Assembly (NCBI GenBank): GCA_021774435.1 | Contig: JAJFJB010000214.1 | Coordinates: 1 to 36,797, forward strand | Length of the DNA stretch: 36,797 nt | Source: Alphaproteobacteria bacterium | GTDB lineage: Bacteria > Pseudomonadota > Alphaproteobacteria > UBA8366 > GCA-2717185 | Reading direction: 5' to 3' | Shown here: positions 15,844 to 24,297 of the stretch, piece after piece | How positions within the stretch are numbered: the stretch's first letter is position 1 | How the letters are laid out: each line of letters starts with the position of its first letter | The notes under the pieces: model-generated | Seen by the model: only the letters and a program-made list of their open reading frames with translations | Told to the model about the DNA's origin: nothing | The model's database searches: none | Position numbers and translations under genes: made by a program

Positions 15844-15872
15844 TGGATGCTCGGGTCAAGCCCAAGCATGAC
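15844..15872 (-). repeat. Hairpin repeat, right end of unit 2
   Basis: Plus strand: TGG, ATGCTCGGG, TCAAG, CCCAAGCAT, GAC, as at 15438-15466. Confidence 0.9.
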
Positions 15873-15931
15873 GGGGGCTTGGGGCACACGGCCGGGCTTA
15901 GGAGAGAAAGAGCGGCCGAAACTCACACCGC

Positions 15932-15960
15932 GTCACCCTTGGGCTTGACCCGATGGTCCA
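15932..15960 (+). repeat. Interspersed hairpin repeat, forward orientation, diverged stem
   Basis: GTC, arm ACCCTTGGG, loop CTTGA, arm CCCGATGGT, CCA. The stem has mismatches in its middle but keeps the loop and both end triplets. A more degenerate reverse copy may lie at about 15985-16016. Confidence 0.75.
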
Positions 15961-16055
15961 GTTTAATCGAAAACGCAGCGTTCGCCTTGGGCGCTAAAAT
16001 CAAGCCTGAGCACGGCGGAAATGACGACGAATACTAAGTCAGCATCCCCTCACTT

Positions 16056-16084
16056 GTCGTACTTGGGCTTGACCCGAGTACCCA
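16056..16084 (+). repeat. Interspersed hairpin repeat, forward orientation
   Basis: GTC, arm GTACTTGGG, loop CTTGA, arm CCCGAGTAC, CCA. The stem pairs along its length with one G-T wobble. Its outer pairs (GT/AC) differ from the AT/AT of the other copies, a compensated change. It lies 37 bp beyond the end of the next, convergent gene. Confidence 0.85.
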
Positions 16085-16120
16085 TACTTATGCGGGTTAG
16101 GCGGCCCAAAGTAAGATCTA

Positions 16121-16957
16121 TTACGTTCCAGACGCCGCCCGCCAAACAACGGGAAATTGCGGGCCATCCAACGGATCGCCGTCGGCCAACCGCATACTCC
16201 GCAAATGCTCATTGGGCCCGGGCCGCGTGTCGTAGGTCACGTCGTCGCCGGTGTATCGAACGGCATAGCCGCGGCGGCGGTACCGCTGGTGCAGATTGCC
16301 CCCCGCACCATGCACCGTCAGACCGTGAAAAACATAGGCGTCGCCGGGCGCGAGATCCCAACTGACGATGTCGTAGTCTTGCCGCGCGTCCTCGATATCC
16401 GGGATCGGTTCATAGTCCGGATTGCGCTCGTAATCGTCATGCGCGTTGGTGTCGCCGAACTTTTCCGGCTGAAACCAGCGGTTCCAGTTGTGTGAGCCGC
16501 GGATGAACTCCATGGCCCCGCTCTCCGCCGTGACAGGATCGAGGGCCAGCCAGAAGGTCAGGACATCGGCACCCCGGATCGCCCAATAGGGCTGATCATT
16601 GTGCCAGCGCGTACGGTTCGCGGTCCCCGGCTCCTTCACGAAAAGCTGGTCGTACAGAAGGTTCACTTTGCGGCCGCCAAAGAACTGCGCCGCCAGCGCC
16701 GGCAGGGGAGAGTCGAGGCAAACCGCGCGGAAATCGGGGTCGCTTTCCCAGATGCGCAGATTGCCGTGAAAACGGCCACTGCCATCTTCCGGCACGTAGC
16801 CATGCGCGAAAGGCCCCGGGTCGGCTATATCGCGGTCGATGGCAGCCTGCAGACGCGCTTGCCAAGACGCATCGATTACATTGCGCAGCACTACGACACC
16901 ATCGCGCGCGAACGCGTTTTTCAGTCCGGGCTCGACCGAAGGGACGGGTTGAGACAT
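16121..16957 (-). CDS. Phytanoyl-CoA dioxygenase (PhyH) family Fe(II)/2-oxoglutarate oxygenase, second copy
   Basis: This 278-residue PF05721 protein has RWHNDQPYW (His and Asp ligands), VHGAGGN (distal His) and RRGYAVRY (2-oxoglutarate Arg). LLYDQLFVKEPGT and GAMEFIRGSHNW are typical of the family. The frame includes a GTG 12 bases upstream, but GTGGAAAACGGA before ATG 16957 gives a better ribosome site. It is only distantly similar to the PhyH-like protein at 7681, so the two are unlikely to be a recent duplication. It stands alone between the repeat array and the DUF1501 gene. Confidence 0.87.
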   Translation of the reverse strand: MSQPVPSVEPGLKNAFARDGVVVLRNVIDASWQARLQAAIDRDIADPGPFAHGYVPEDGSGRFHGNLRIWESDPDFRAVCLDSPLPALAAQFFGGRKVNLLYDQLFVKEPGTANRTRWHNDQPYWAIRGADVLTFWLALDPVTAESGAMEFIRGSHNWNRWFQPEKFGDTNAHDDYERNPDYEPIPDIEDARQDYDIVSWDLAPGDAYVFHGLTVHGAGGNLHQRYRRRGYAVRYTGDDVTYDTRPGPNEHLRSMRLADGDPLDGPQFPVVWRAASGT

Positions 16958-17038
16958 TCCGTTTTCCACGCACTGTGATCACCGACCATCAAGATAGGGC
17001 GGTATTGGCGGATACGCCAAGCCGTATCAAGCCGCCAA

Positions 17039-18259
17039 TCAAGCCTTCGAATGAAACAGTCCGCGTTGGACCGTGAGCTTCGCCGTATCCGGGAACACCC
17101 GTTCAGACACGTCTTTCGCCGGCAATCCCAGATGCTCAATCGCGATGGCCTTCTCAACGGCGCGCAAATCCAGCGTGGGCTTTAAATCCCGGCCTTCATG
17201 CAGATGGCGGTCCGATAGACCTGGCCAATCGGCGATAACCCGGCCACCCTGCAAGCCACCGCCGGCCAAAAACGCAATGCCACCGGTACCATGGTCCGTG
17301 CCATTGGTGCCGTTCGGGCGGACCGTGCGGCCGAATTCACTGACAACCAAAACGGCACTCTTGTCCCAAACATCGGCCATACCGGTTTTCAATGCCTGCA
17401 TGCCCGTAGCCAGCGATTTCAGGTTTCGGGACAAGCGCCCTGCCAAGACTCCCTGGTTGGCATGCGTGTCCCATCCACCGACTTCGAGAACCGCCAGTCG
17501 CGCGCCAGTAGGGTGCGACAGCAGTTTCGCCACGTTGCGCGCCAGTGTGGGCAGGGCCTGCGCGCCACGCAGCTTCTTGCCTTTGCCATTCATATCGGCA
17601 CCGAGAACCTCATCGCTCATCTCCTGCGCCTGAATTCCTTCCACAAAGGCAGGGCCCAGCACCTTATCGCGTTTATAGAGCGCAGCCATACGCGTCAGAA
17701 AATCGTCGTCCGCGCGGGGGATCTTGCGCGGCGCCCAGGAACCTACCGGCGCATCGCCGCGTAGGATCAACGGCACCGTTTGTCCGACCGCGAGGCCGAG
17801 GCGCCGATCACGATTGCCGTACAACGTTAAAGCGCGGTTCAACCAGCCATCACGCACGGACCCCGGCGACGTAACACCACTTTCCAGCACATCCTGTGCA
17901 TCGAAATGCGAGCGCTTGCGGTAAGGCGTCGCGATAGCGTGAAAAGTAATCAGTTCTCGCTGACGGTACAAATCATGGAGTGGTTTCAACGCTGGATGCA
18001 AGCCGAACCGGCCATCCAAGTCGAGCACGCCGCCGTTCGGGCCGGGCGCCTCCTGCGCCAAGCCGGCACGTTGCACGCGATAGTCCGGGTCGGCAAAGGG
18101 TGGCACCGCCGCCAGTCCGTCGAGCCCACCCCGCAGAATGATGACGACAAGCCGTCGATCTGTCGGCGCCGTTGCAAACGCCACAGGAATCCCGACGGGA
18201 AACGCTGTAGCAACGGAAGCTGAGCCCAGCAAGGCGAGTGCGCGGCGGCGTGTCGGCAT
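17039..18259 (-). CDS. DUF1501 family protein with Tat-type signal
   Basis: The 406-residue DUF1501 protein has a relaxed sulfatase-like fold and no assigned reaction. It begins MPTRRRALALLGSASVATA, a twin-arginine-type signal, so it is probably exported folded. Family features seen are VVIILRGGLDGLAAVPP, a VLEVGGWDTHANQG segment and VVSEFGRTVRPNGTNGTDHG. GGAG lies six bases before the ATG inside the end of the upstream gene. It follows the DUF1800 gene after two bases; the two families are almost always paired and are thought to work together at the cell envelope. Confidence 0.88.
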   Translation of the reverse strand: MPTRRRALALLGSASVATAFPVGIPVAFATAPTDRRLVVIILRGGLDGLAAVPPFADPDYRVQRAGLAQEAPGPNGGVLDLDGRFGLHPALKPLHDLYRQRELITFHAIATPYRKRSHFDAQDVLESGVTSPGSVRDGWLNRALTLYGNRDRRLGLAVGQTVPLILRGDAPVGSWAPRKIPRADDDFLTRMAALYKRDKVLGPAFVEGIQAQEMSDEVLGADMNGKGKKLRGAQALPTLARNVAKLLSHPTGARLAVLEVGGWDTHANQGVLAGRLSRNLKSLATGMQALKTGMADVWDKSAVLVVSEFGRTVRPNGTNGTDHGTGGIAFLAGGGLQGGRVIADWPGLSDRHLHEGRDLKPTLDLRAVEKAIAIEHLGLPAKDVSERVFPDTAKLTVQRGLFHSKA

Positions 18260-18261
18260 CC

Positions 18262-19596
18262 CTATCTCCGTTGAAATTCAGGGCTGGCGAATAACGTGGC
18301 GATTGCTTCCAGCCGGTCCGGCGCCCGCCGAATTGCAGCTCGTGTCGCAGCCGTCGCCACCGGTTCTATCGTCTCCGTCACGAGATTTTCAAGTTTGATC
18401 CGCCCACCAATCCTTTGACCCATGGCCATGGCGAGTTCCGCCCGTTGCATCATGGCGTTCGGGCTGATCCATTTTGCGGCCTCATCCGGCCAACCGGCCG
18501 GCGATGGCGCTGCAAATGGCATTTGACCCATAAGTCGCAATACGCCGATCACCTTACGCGGCTTTTCTTGCATTCCCGCCGCGCGCAGCGCGGACACGAT
18601 ATATTCGTTCGGCGTTTTTACTTTCGGCAAGGGCGTAATCCAGACATGCGAAGAACGAATCAGCTCGTTCATAACCGCGCGAAGATCGCCACTCGTATCC
18701 AGGAAGGTCTTGGCGAGCGTTTTGACCAGATCATCAGACGGTTTGTCTTTGGTAAAGTGCCGCGCCAATTTGAACGCAATGTGGCGCGCCGTCGACGGAT
18801 GCTGCGCCAGCGCTACGAGTGCCGCTTCCGCTTCCGCCGCCCCGGACTCCGCATAGCGCGTACCGAGCAGCGTTTTCGATCCAGGCTCATGCGCCTGTTC
18901 GTGAAACACAAAGCCACCCGCGGCCTTCTTGCGGCCTACCGACCAACCCGTCAGCATCTTGGCAAAAGCCTGAACGTCGGCCTGCGTGTATCCCCCGTGC
19001 ACACCCAGCGTATGCAATTCCAGCACTTCGCGGGCCAGATTTTCGTTTAAGCCGCGCTTGCGGCGTTGACCAATTTTCGAATTGGGCCCGATGGATTGCA
19101 CATTGTCGAGATAGACCAGCATTGCCGGATGCCGGATCGCGGCGCGCAACATGTCGACAAACCGGCCGTTCACATAGGGCCGGATCGCCTCGCGCTCGAA
19201 CGCGCCGGCAATTCCGGTCAGCAGGGGTTTTTGCACCGAGACGGTGAAGTGATTGGACCAGAACGCCACGAGTCTTTCGACGACCGGCTGACGTGTTTCG
19301 ATCTGCACCTGGGTCCGAGCGATCGCCTCATTTAGATAGTTCCGCCTCGCGGCCTTGCGTGCGGCCTTGAGTGCCGTCTTGTCTTTACTTCGGCGCGCTT
19401 TCTTACGTGCTTCTTGGAACGCCACAATGGCTGTCTCACTGGACGGGAATTCAGTCAGTTGTGCAGGAAGCGACACGGAAACGGACAATTGTTGCGCAAC
19501 CCAACCCTTTGGATCGGTCGCTGCCTGCTTCAATTCGTCATCGCGGTTTCCCAACCCAAAGCGATTTACTGCAATAAAAGCATCGCGCGAGGTCAT
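18262..19596 (-). CDS. DUF1800 family protein
   Basis: This 444-residue member of PF08811 starts with FIAVNRFGLGNRDDEL, has the conserved FWSNHFTVS and NENLAREVLELHTLGV segments, then YTQADVQAFAKMLTGW and the C-terminal KTPNEYIVSALRAAG and FAAPSPAGWPDEAAKW. A lysine- and arginine-rich stretch lies near residues 63-87. No clear export signal is seen at this start. The gene is the first of a two-gene operon with DUF1501, and its function is unknown. The ATG at 19594-19596 is preceded by GAGG at short spacing. Confidence 0.85.
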   Translation of the reverse strand: MTSRDAFIAVNRFGLGNRDDELKQAATDPKGWVAQQLSVSVSLPAQLTEFPSSETAIVAFQEARKKARRSKDKTALKAARKAARRNYLNEAIARTQVQIETRQPVVERLVAFWSNHFTVSVQKPLLTGIAGAFEREAIRPYVNGRFVDMLRAAIRHPAMLVYLDNVQSIGPNSKIGQRRKRGLNENLAREVLELHTLGVHGGYTQADVQAFAKMLTGWSVGRKKAAGGFVFHEQAHEPGSKTLLGTRYAESGAAEAEAALVALAQHPSTARHIAFKLARHFTKDKPSDDLVKTLAKTFLDTSGDLRAVMNELIRSSHVWITPLPKVKTPNEYIVSALRAAGMQEKPRKVIGVLRLMGQMPFAAPSPAGWPDEAAKWISPNAMMQRAELAMAMGQRIGGRIKLENLVTETIEPVATAATRAAIRRAPDRLEAIATLFASPEFQRR

Positions 19597-19900
19597 GGCC
19601 TCGATACCCGCAACGGCTCAACCATGTTCGATGCAATTCGCCGCGGCAACTCAGATATGGTCATCTTGGGTCGTTTATCGCCGTGTTTCTGTTGCCGCAT
19701 TTCGATAGCCGGAACAATATGCTGGGGAAGTGAAAAAAGGCTTACAATTAGAGCTATGAACGGATGAGACTAACGTCGGTTGTCAGGCCCCAATCTTCAA
19801 GGCAAAAGCGTACCTGCTGCGCATGTCGGCGGCAAAAAATTTGCGTTTATCGCAAACGGCGAGCCGCATCATGCAATGCGGGAACGAGACTGCCTGAGAT
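19597..19900. other. Intergenic stretch, nothing recognised
   Basis: Between the divergent promoter side of the DUF1800 gene and the stop of the TauD-like gene lie 304 bp. I see no convincing gene, hairpin repeat or terminator. The part next to 19597 should hold the DUF1800-DUF1501 promoter. Confidence 0.5.
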
Positions 19901-20731
19901 TCAGAAAGGCCGGTCGCCCTTCACCGTCACGCGGAAGCCATGACGCGTTTGCGGGAAGTAATCCCAAAGCGCGCGATGCTGCGTGCAGCGGTTATCCCAG
20001 AAGGCGACGGAATTGTCGCGCCAATCGAACCGGCAGTGAAACTCCGGCGTATCGATATGGGCGTACAGCATGTGCAAGATCGCATCGCTCTCCGTCTTCT
20101 TCAGCCCTTCGATATGTGTCGTGAAGGCGCAATTGACATAGAGCGCCTTGCGGCCGGTCACGGGATGCGTCCGGACAATCGGCTGCAAGGCTTTGGGATA
20201 GGTATCGTCGCCGTCACGCAATTTGCCCATGTGGCCATAACGCCCCTTATGCACATGTTCCGATGAATGCCATGCCTTGAGGCCAGCCAGAAACGTTTTC
20301 ATCTCTTCCGACAAGGCGTCATAGGCGGCATACATGCTGGAAAACATGGTATCGCCACCAGGCGACGGCACCCGATGCAGATGCAGGATACTGCCCATCG
20401 GCGGCTCTTCATCACAGCTTACATCGGTGTGCCAGCGTGCGCCCTGCGCCCGCTTGGAATTCTCATCCGCGTGGATGGTCAGTATTTCGGGATGCCCGTC
20501 CGGCGACGGGGCGGCCGGATGGATATGCAGTTCGCCGAAACGGCGCCCGAATGCCTTGTGTTCCTCAAGCGTCATTTCCTGATCGCGGAAGAACACTACT
20601 TGATGTTCCAACAACGCGTCATGGATTTCCTGAAACGCCTGATTGCCCAGCGGCTGGGACAGATCGACCCTACCGATTTCCGCGCCGATGACCGGCCCGA
20701 TCGGGTTAACGGCGATGGTTTCATAGGACAT
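19901..20731 (-). CDS. TauD/TfdA family Fe(II)/2-oxoglutarate dioxygenase
   Basis: The 276-residue protein belongs to PF02668, which includes taurine and 2,4-D dioxygenases. The N-terminus is typical (IGPVIGAEIGRVDLSQPL), the metal motif is WHTD (His and Asp) and the distal His is in RCTQHRALWDY, with the 2-oxoglutarate Arg in RHGFRVTVKGDRPF. The frame is open to 20800, but ATG 20729-20731 has GGAAGGA at good spacing and starts the conserved domain. It is convergent with nothing close and stands alone. Taurine itself is not implied; these paralogues attack many carboxylates and sulfonates. Confidence 0.9.
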   Translation of the reverse strand: MSYETIAVNPIGPVIGAEIGRVDLSQPLGNQAFQEIHDALLEHQVVFFRDQEMTLEEHKAFGRRFGELHIHPAAPSPDGHPEILTIHADENSKRAQGARWHTDVSCDEEPPMGSILHLHRVPSPGGDTMFSSMYAAYDALSEEMKTFLAGLKAWHSSEHVHKGRYGHMGKLRDGDDTYPKALQPIVRTHPVTGRKALYVNCAFTTHIEGLKKTESDAILHMLYAHIDTPEFHCRFDWRDNSVAFWDNRCTQHRALWDYFPQTRHGFRVTVKGDRPF

Positions 20732-20888
20732 GTGGCATTCCTTCCGTGGCGGCGAGAAGCAACGGTAATCTTGGGATCCAACGCGTGTCAAATCTCCCAA
20801 AGCACCGGCCGGATGACCCGCACATAAATGAGTGTTTCTTTAAAGCTTTTCATATATAGGTTGAATTGCCACAGTTCTGGAAGAACCA

Positions 20889-21701
20889 ATGGAAACTTTG
20901 GAGAATCCGCGCAAGTTCAGAAAAGGGCAGCCGGCACGCCTCGCAGCCGTGCTCCTGTTTGGGCTAATCATGAACGGATGCGACCCGTATGTGATCGAAC
21001 TTACCAGAACATCTTTCGCGCGACTGTCTGTGCCCGAAACGGAAACGTCGCGAAAATTCAATATGCTTTGCAGAAGCGAGGCCGGCACGAAGATTTACGA
21101 CAAGGCGTCCGATGTGCGCGGTATCCTCGTTGCTTCCAGCAGCGAATTTGGCTGCTCATATTGCGAAAGAGGTCTTCTTGAAGCGGGCTATGAATTTGTT
21201 GAATATGAAGTGACAGATGCGGTTTTGCCAGGCTCCCGCCGCAGAATCTATGCCACCGAAAACGGCCTTTATCGTTATACGCTCGAGGAAGCGGGGCACC
21301 CGAATTGTCAGCTTTTTTACGAATTTTATGAACCGTGGCAGAAAGCGGGAGGAAAGATACCACCAAAGTATAAAGGCCGGTGCATCGCGGCGAGACGCGT
21401 GACCGCCCCGCTTGCAAAACTTAAAATAAAACATGTGCGAATTCCCGAGGAATATTCGCAAGAACAGGACCGAATTCGGGAATCCAAATTAATCTACGTC
21501 AATTTGGATGAGTCGAAGATCTATGCCCGGCACAATAGTTTTTCTTATAGGGCAATTTCAGACCATCAAAGCATCTCGGGCGTGGGATTTTCCTATGCCT
21601 GCCCTACCACCGATGACGTGGATTTCCGTCGGCCAAAGCCAGAAACGATCTTCAGACCAAAAGGGTACAACCTGCAAAACAGCGAGATCCTGATCCGCTA
21701 G
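20889..21701 (+). CDS. Hypothetical lipoprotein
   Basis: I do not recognise the family of this 270-residue protein. It has a charged N-terminus, a hydrophobic stretch (RLAAVLLFGLIMNGC) and a lipobox-like MNGC, so lipidation at that Cys and export are likely. The mature part has a CSYC pair followed by ERGLLEAGYEF. This looks glutaredoxin-like over a few residues, but the remaining sequence does not support a thioredoxin fold. GGAAG lies near the start. It precedes the second sulfatase by 88 bp on the same strand, but shared function is not evident. Base composition is a little richer in AT than nearby genes. Confidence 0.7.
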   Translation: METLENPRKFRKGQPARLAAVLLFGLIMNGCDPYVIELTRTSFARLSVPETETSRKFNMLCRSEAGTKIYDKASDVRGILVASSSEFGCSYCERGLLEAGYEFVEYEVTDAVLPGSRRRIYATENGLYRYTLEEAGHPNCQLFYEFYEPWQKAGGKIPPKYKGRCIAARRVTAPLAKLKIKHVRIPEEYSQEQDRIRESKLIYVNLDESKIYARHNSFSYRAISDHQSISGVGFSYACPTTDDVDFRRPKPETIFRPKGYNLQNSEILIR

Positions 21702-21789
21702 AAAAGCGGGGGGCCAGACCGTCCCATTGTGCAAAAGCGGATGCTGCCGGTATCGTGTGTCCCAGAGCAAAAGGGATCCAGCGCCAAAC

Positions 21790-23262
21790 ATGTCCGTATC
21801 ACAGCCCAATATCCTCTTCGTCCTGACCGATCAACAGCGCACCGACTCAATGGCTGCCTACGGCAACAACTGGATCGACGCGCGCAACATGGACGCCCTG
21901 GCGGCGCGCAGTTTCATCTTCGAGAATTGCTATTGCACGCAGCCGGTCTGCACACCGTCGCGTGGCTCCTTGATGACAGGGCTCTATCCGCATGCGACCG
22001 GCGTCGTGCGCAACCGCATCCCCCTGCCCGTCGACACGCCGTCGCTCGGCGAGCAGATGCCGGACGATTATTACAACGCACATATGGGCAAATGGCATCT
22101 GGGCGACGATGTGATCGCGCAGCGCGGTTTCGATACCTGGCTCGCCATCGAAGATTTCCACCGTGCCCACTACAGCAAGAAGGAATACCGCAATATCGAG
22201 GCGCACTATAACGACTGGCTGCGCCAACATGGAGTAGAACCACCGCACTGGACCAAGAGCTATGAAGCCTGGGCCGGCGGCGCGGGGCTGACGGAGGAAC
22301 AAACGCAGGCGGGTTATCTCGGCCATGTCGCGTCGGAATTCATCCGCGACTATCCATCGGGAAAGCATGCGAACCAGCCCTGGCTGCTGCAGGTTAATTT
22401 CTTCGAACCGCATCCGCCTTATACCGGGCCCTTCAACGATCTGTACGACCACGACGCCATCGAAGTCGGACCGGCCTTCATGCAGCGGCCCGACACGGGG
22501 TCGCTGGTCAACCGGCTGCGCGCGGACTTTTATCTCGGCGGCGGCAATAATCCACTCGGCCTTGCCGGTGGCGATGCACATGATACGACAACGGAAGCAG
22601 GCTGGCGCAAACTGCGCGCGCAGTATTTCGCCAATGTGACGCTGGTGGACCGGCAACTCGGCAAAATCCTCGACGCGTTGGAAGCGACGGGACAGACGGA
22701 CAGTACGATCATCGTATTCTCCAGTGATCATGGCGAAATGGCGGGCGATCACGGCATGTGCGAGAAGCGCAATCTCTACGAAGAAGCCTCGCGCGTGCCG
22801 TTGATGATGCATGTACCGTGGCTGAACCAGGGAGCGGCGACCCGTGTTCCGGGTTCCGTCAGTCATGTCGATATATTGCCCACGCTCCTGGATTTCGCAG
22901 GCGTTACGGACATGCCGGACATGCATGGCGTCAGCCGTACCAATGTCCTGCGCGGTGAGACGGACCTGAGCGAAAACGATGTGTTCACGGAATGGGACGG
23001 TATGGGCGACCGCAATCTCGGCAGCCCCGAAATCAACCGCATGGTCTCGATGCCCTGGCGCGGCGTCATCAGCGGCGATCGCTTCAAACTCAACCTGTCC
23101 CCCGCCGACCAATGCGAGCTTTACGACCTCAACACCGACCCGCACGAAATGCACAACCTGTTCGATGACCCCGTGCACCGTGACCGCGTCCGCGATATGG
23201 CGGCGCGTATCCGCATGTGGCAAGCGGCGACGGGCGACACGATGCCAATACCAACTCTTTGA
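21790..23262 (+). CDS. Sulfatase-family hydrolase, canonical CTPSR signature
   Basis: This 490-residue sulfatase has QPNILFVLTDQQRTD (metal Asp), the canonical formylglycine motif at Cys54 (VCTPSRGSLMTG), MGKWHLG, a FFEPHPPY segment and SSDHGEMAGDHG. The C-terminal CELYDLNTDPHEMHNL is standard. It should cleave sulfate esters of carbohydrates or choline-like compounds after Cys-to-formylglycine maturation. No maturation enzyme is encoded in the window. No signal peptide is visible. The ribosome site (AAGGGA) is rather far from the chosen ATG at 21790, so expression may be modest. Frames upstream of it look non-coding. Confidence 0.9.
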   Translation: MSVSQPNILFVLTDQQRTDSMAAYGNNWIDARNMDALAARSFIFENCYCTQPVCTPSRGSLMTGLYPHATGVVRNRIPLPVDTPSLGEQMPDDYYNAHMGKWHLGDDVIAQRGFDTWLAIEDFHRAHYSKKEYRNIEAHYNDWLRQHGVEPPHWTKSYEAWAGGAGLTEEQTQAGYLGHVASEFIRDYPSGKHANQPWLLQVNFFEPHPPYTGPFNDLYDHDAIEVGPAFMQRPDTGSLVNRLRADFYLGGGNNPLGLAGGDAHDTTTEAGWRKLRAQYFANVTLVDRQLGKILDALEATGQTDSTIIVFSSDHGEMAGDHGMCEKRNLYEEASRVPLMMHVPWLNQGAATRVPGSVSHVDILPTLLDFAGVTDMPDMHGVSRTNVLRGETDLSENDVFTEWDGMGDRNLGSPEINRMVSMPWRGVISGDRFKLNLSPADQCELYDLNTDPHEMHNLFDDPVHRDRVRDMAARIRMWQAATGDTMPIPTL

Positions 23263-23288
23263 CTCTCAACTCGGATACGATATTGCGC

Positions 23289-23546
23289 TCAAATTCCACC
23301 AAGAAACAACGCGACCCAGAATTCACTGCCGAACATTGAAATCAGCATCCCAGCCAGTCCAAGCGCAGCGAAGAATCCGTAGACCCACCAGATCTCAATA
23401 CCGGAATAGGCGTAGATATGCTGCGTGTAGCCGCCGAACACCGTCGCCACCAGAATGAACAAGCTAAGCCAAAAGAGTGCCTTCCGCTTCCAGGGTTTCG
23501 GCGTCGGTTTGTAAATTCTATCGAGCCAGGCTTCGAACCAATTCAT
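23289..23546 (-). CDS. Small two-helix membrane protein
   Basis: The 85-residue protein of unknown function has a basic N-terminal segment (DRIYKPTPKPWKRK) and two membrane helices (ALFWLSLFILVATVF and a longer one from VYGFFAALGLAGMLISMF). GGGAG sits six bases before ATG 23544-23546; a frame with five more residues is possible but lacks a ribosome site. It starts 31 bp after the stop of the dienelactone hydrolase gene on the same strand and may be cotranscribed with it. Confidence 0.7.
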   Translation of the reverse strand: MNWFEAWLDRIYKPTPKPWKRKALFWLSLFILVATVFGGYTQHIYAYSGIEIWWVYGFFAALGLAGMLISMFGSEFWVALFLGGI

Positions 23547-23577
23547 GCTCACTCCCGGCAAATAGGCTGGCCTTCGG

Positions 23578-24297
23578 TCACCTCAGGTTCTTGCCCAGAA
23601 ATTGCAGAACCTTCGTCCAAGCGTCCTCGCTGACTTCCGGGCGGAAGTTCGCTTCGTTGCCGAAGGACTGGAAACCGTGTCCGGCGCCGTCATAACGATG
23701 GAAGTCGTGCGGCACGCCGGCAGCGGTTAACGCCGCATCGTAGTCATCCACATCCTCCGGCGACGGGTTACCGTCCTCGTTGCCGAAATAGCCGGCGACC
23801 GGACATTTGATATTACCGGCCAGTTCGATCGCGGGCGGCGTGCCCGGTCCCATGGGCAGCTTCACGCGGCCCCCGTAAAAGATCGCGCAGGCTTTATAGT
23901 CCGGGTTGTGGCACGCGCCAAGCCAAGCGACACGGCCGCCCCAGCAATGACCGACAATGCCGATGCGCGTACCGTCGACATTCGGCTGCGATGCCAAATG
24001 ATCGAAAGCTGTTCGCAAATCCAGCGTCGTCCAGTCATCGCGGAATTCCTCACGCTTGATTTCAATCCCCGCTTCCTTCGGCCACCAATGAAAGATGAAG
24101 GGGACCGCGACGGCGTAGCCATTCTCGGCATAGCGCTCCGCTGTCTTCAACGTGAAGGTGTCGTTCTCGACGCCGGTATGCCCGACCGGGATATGCTGCG
24201 CCAAAACGATCCCAGGATGCGGCCCCTCGCCCTCCGGCTCGTACATGAAGATTTCCATGGGGCTGTCTTGAACGGTGACGGTATCGATGCGGTGCAC
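23578..24297 (-). CDS. Dienelactone hydrolase family protein
   Basis: This 239-residue alpha/beta hydrolase has the Cys-type triad of dienelactone hydrolases. The nucleophile is Cys118 in GHCWGG, the acid Asp175 in FGNEDGNPSPED and the base His207 in GAGHGFQ. Such enzymes open lactone rings in chloro- or methyl-aromatic breakdown or act as general carboxylesterases. The GTG start has GAGGAG upstream. It is divergent from the LLM enzyme gene across 177 bp. No muconate-forming enzymes lie next to it, so its substrate is open. Confidence 0.88.
   Translation of the reverse strand: MHRIDTVTVQDSPMEIFMYEPEGEGPHPGIVLAQHIPVGHTGVENDTFTLKTAERYAENGYAVAVPFIFHWWPKEAGIEIKREEFRDDWTTLDLRTAFDHLASQPNVDGTRIGIVGHCWGGRVAWLGACHNPDYKACAIFYGGRVKLPMGPGTPPAIELAGNIKCPVAGYFGNEDGNPSPEDVDDYDAALTAAGVPHDFHRYDGAGHGFQSFGNEANFRPEVSEDAWTKVLQFLGKNLR

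Larger units (their letters stand above)
15502..15872 (+). mobile_element. GIY-YIG unit 2: nuclease gene enclosed by inverted hairpin repeats
   Basis: This is a second 371-bp unit with the same order and spacing as unit 1, separated from it by 35 bp. The end repeats are identical to those of unit 1. The first 115 bp after the leader are identical between units (15130-15244 against 15536-15650), while the rest of the gene differs at roughly 26 sites. Mobility is inferred, not shown. Confidence 0.55.

Noticed and set aside
15028-16084. CRISPR-like array, because near-identical 29-bp repeats are spaced along the sequence
   Set aside because: Repeats alternate in orientation, spacers vary from 39 to over 300 bp and include genes, and no cas gene is present.
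21151-21190. Glutaredoxin/thioredoxin active site (CSYC followed by LLEAGYEF)
   Set aside because: The similarity covers only a few residues of a 270-residue lipoprotein, with no cis-Pro or further thioredoxin-fold pattern.
21847-23223. 458-residue minus-strand frame opposite the second sulfatase
   Set aside because: Shadow frame; the sulfatase has full active-site motifs.
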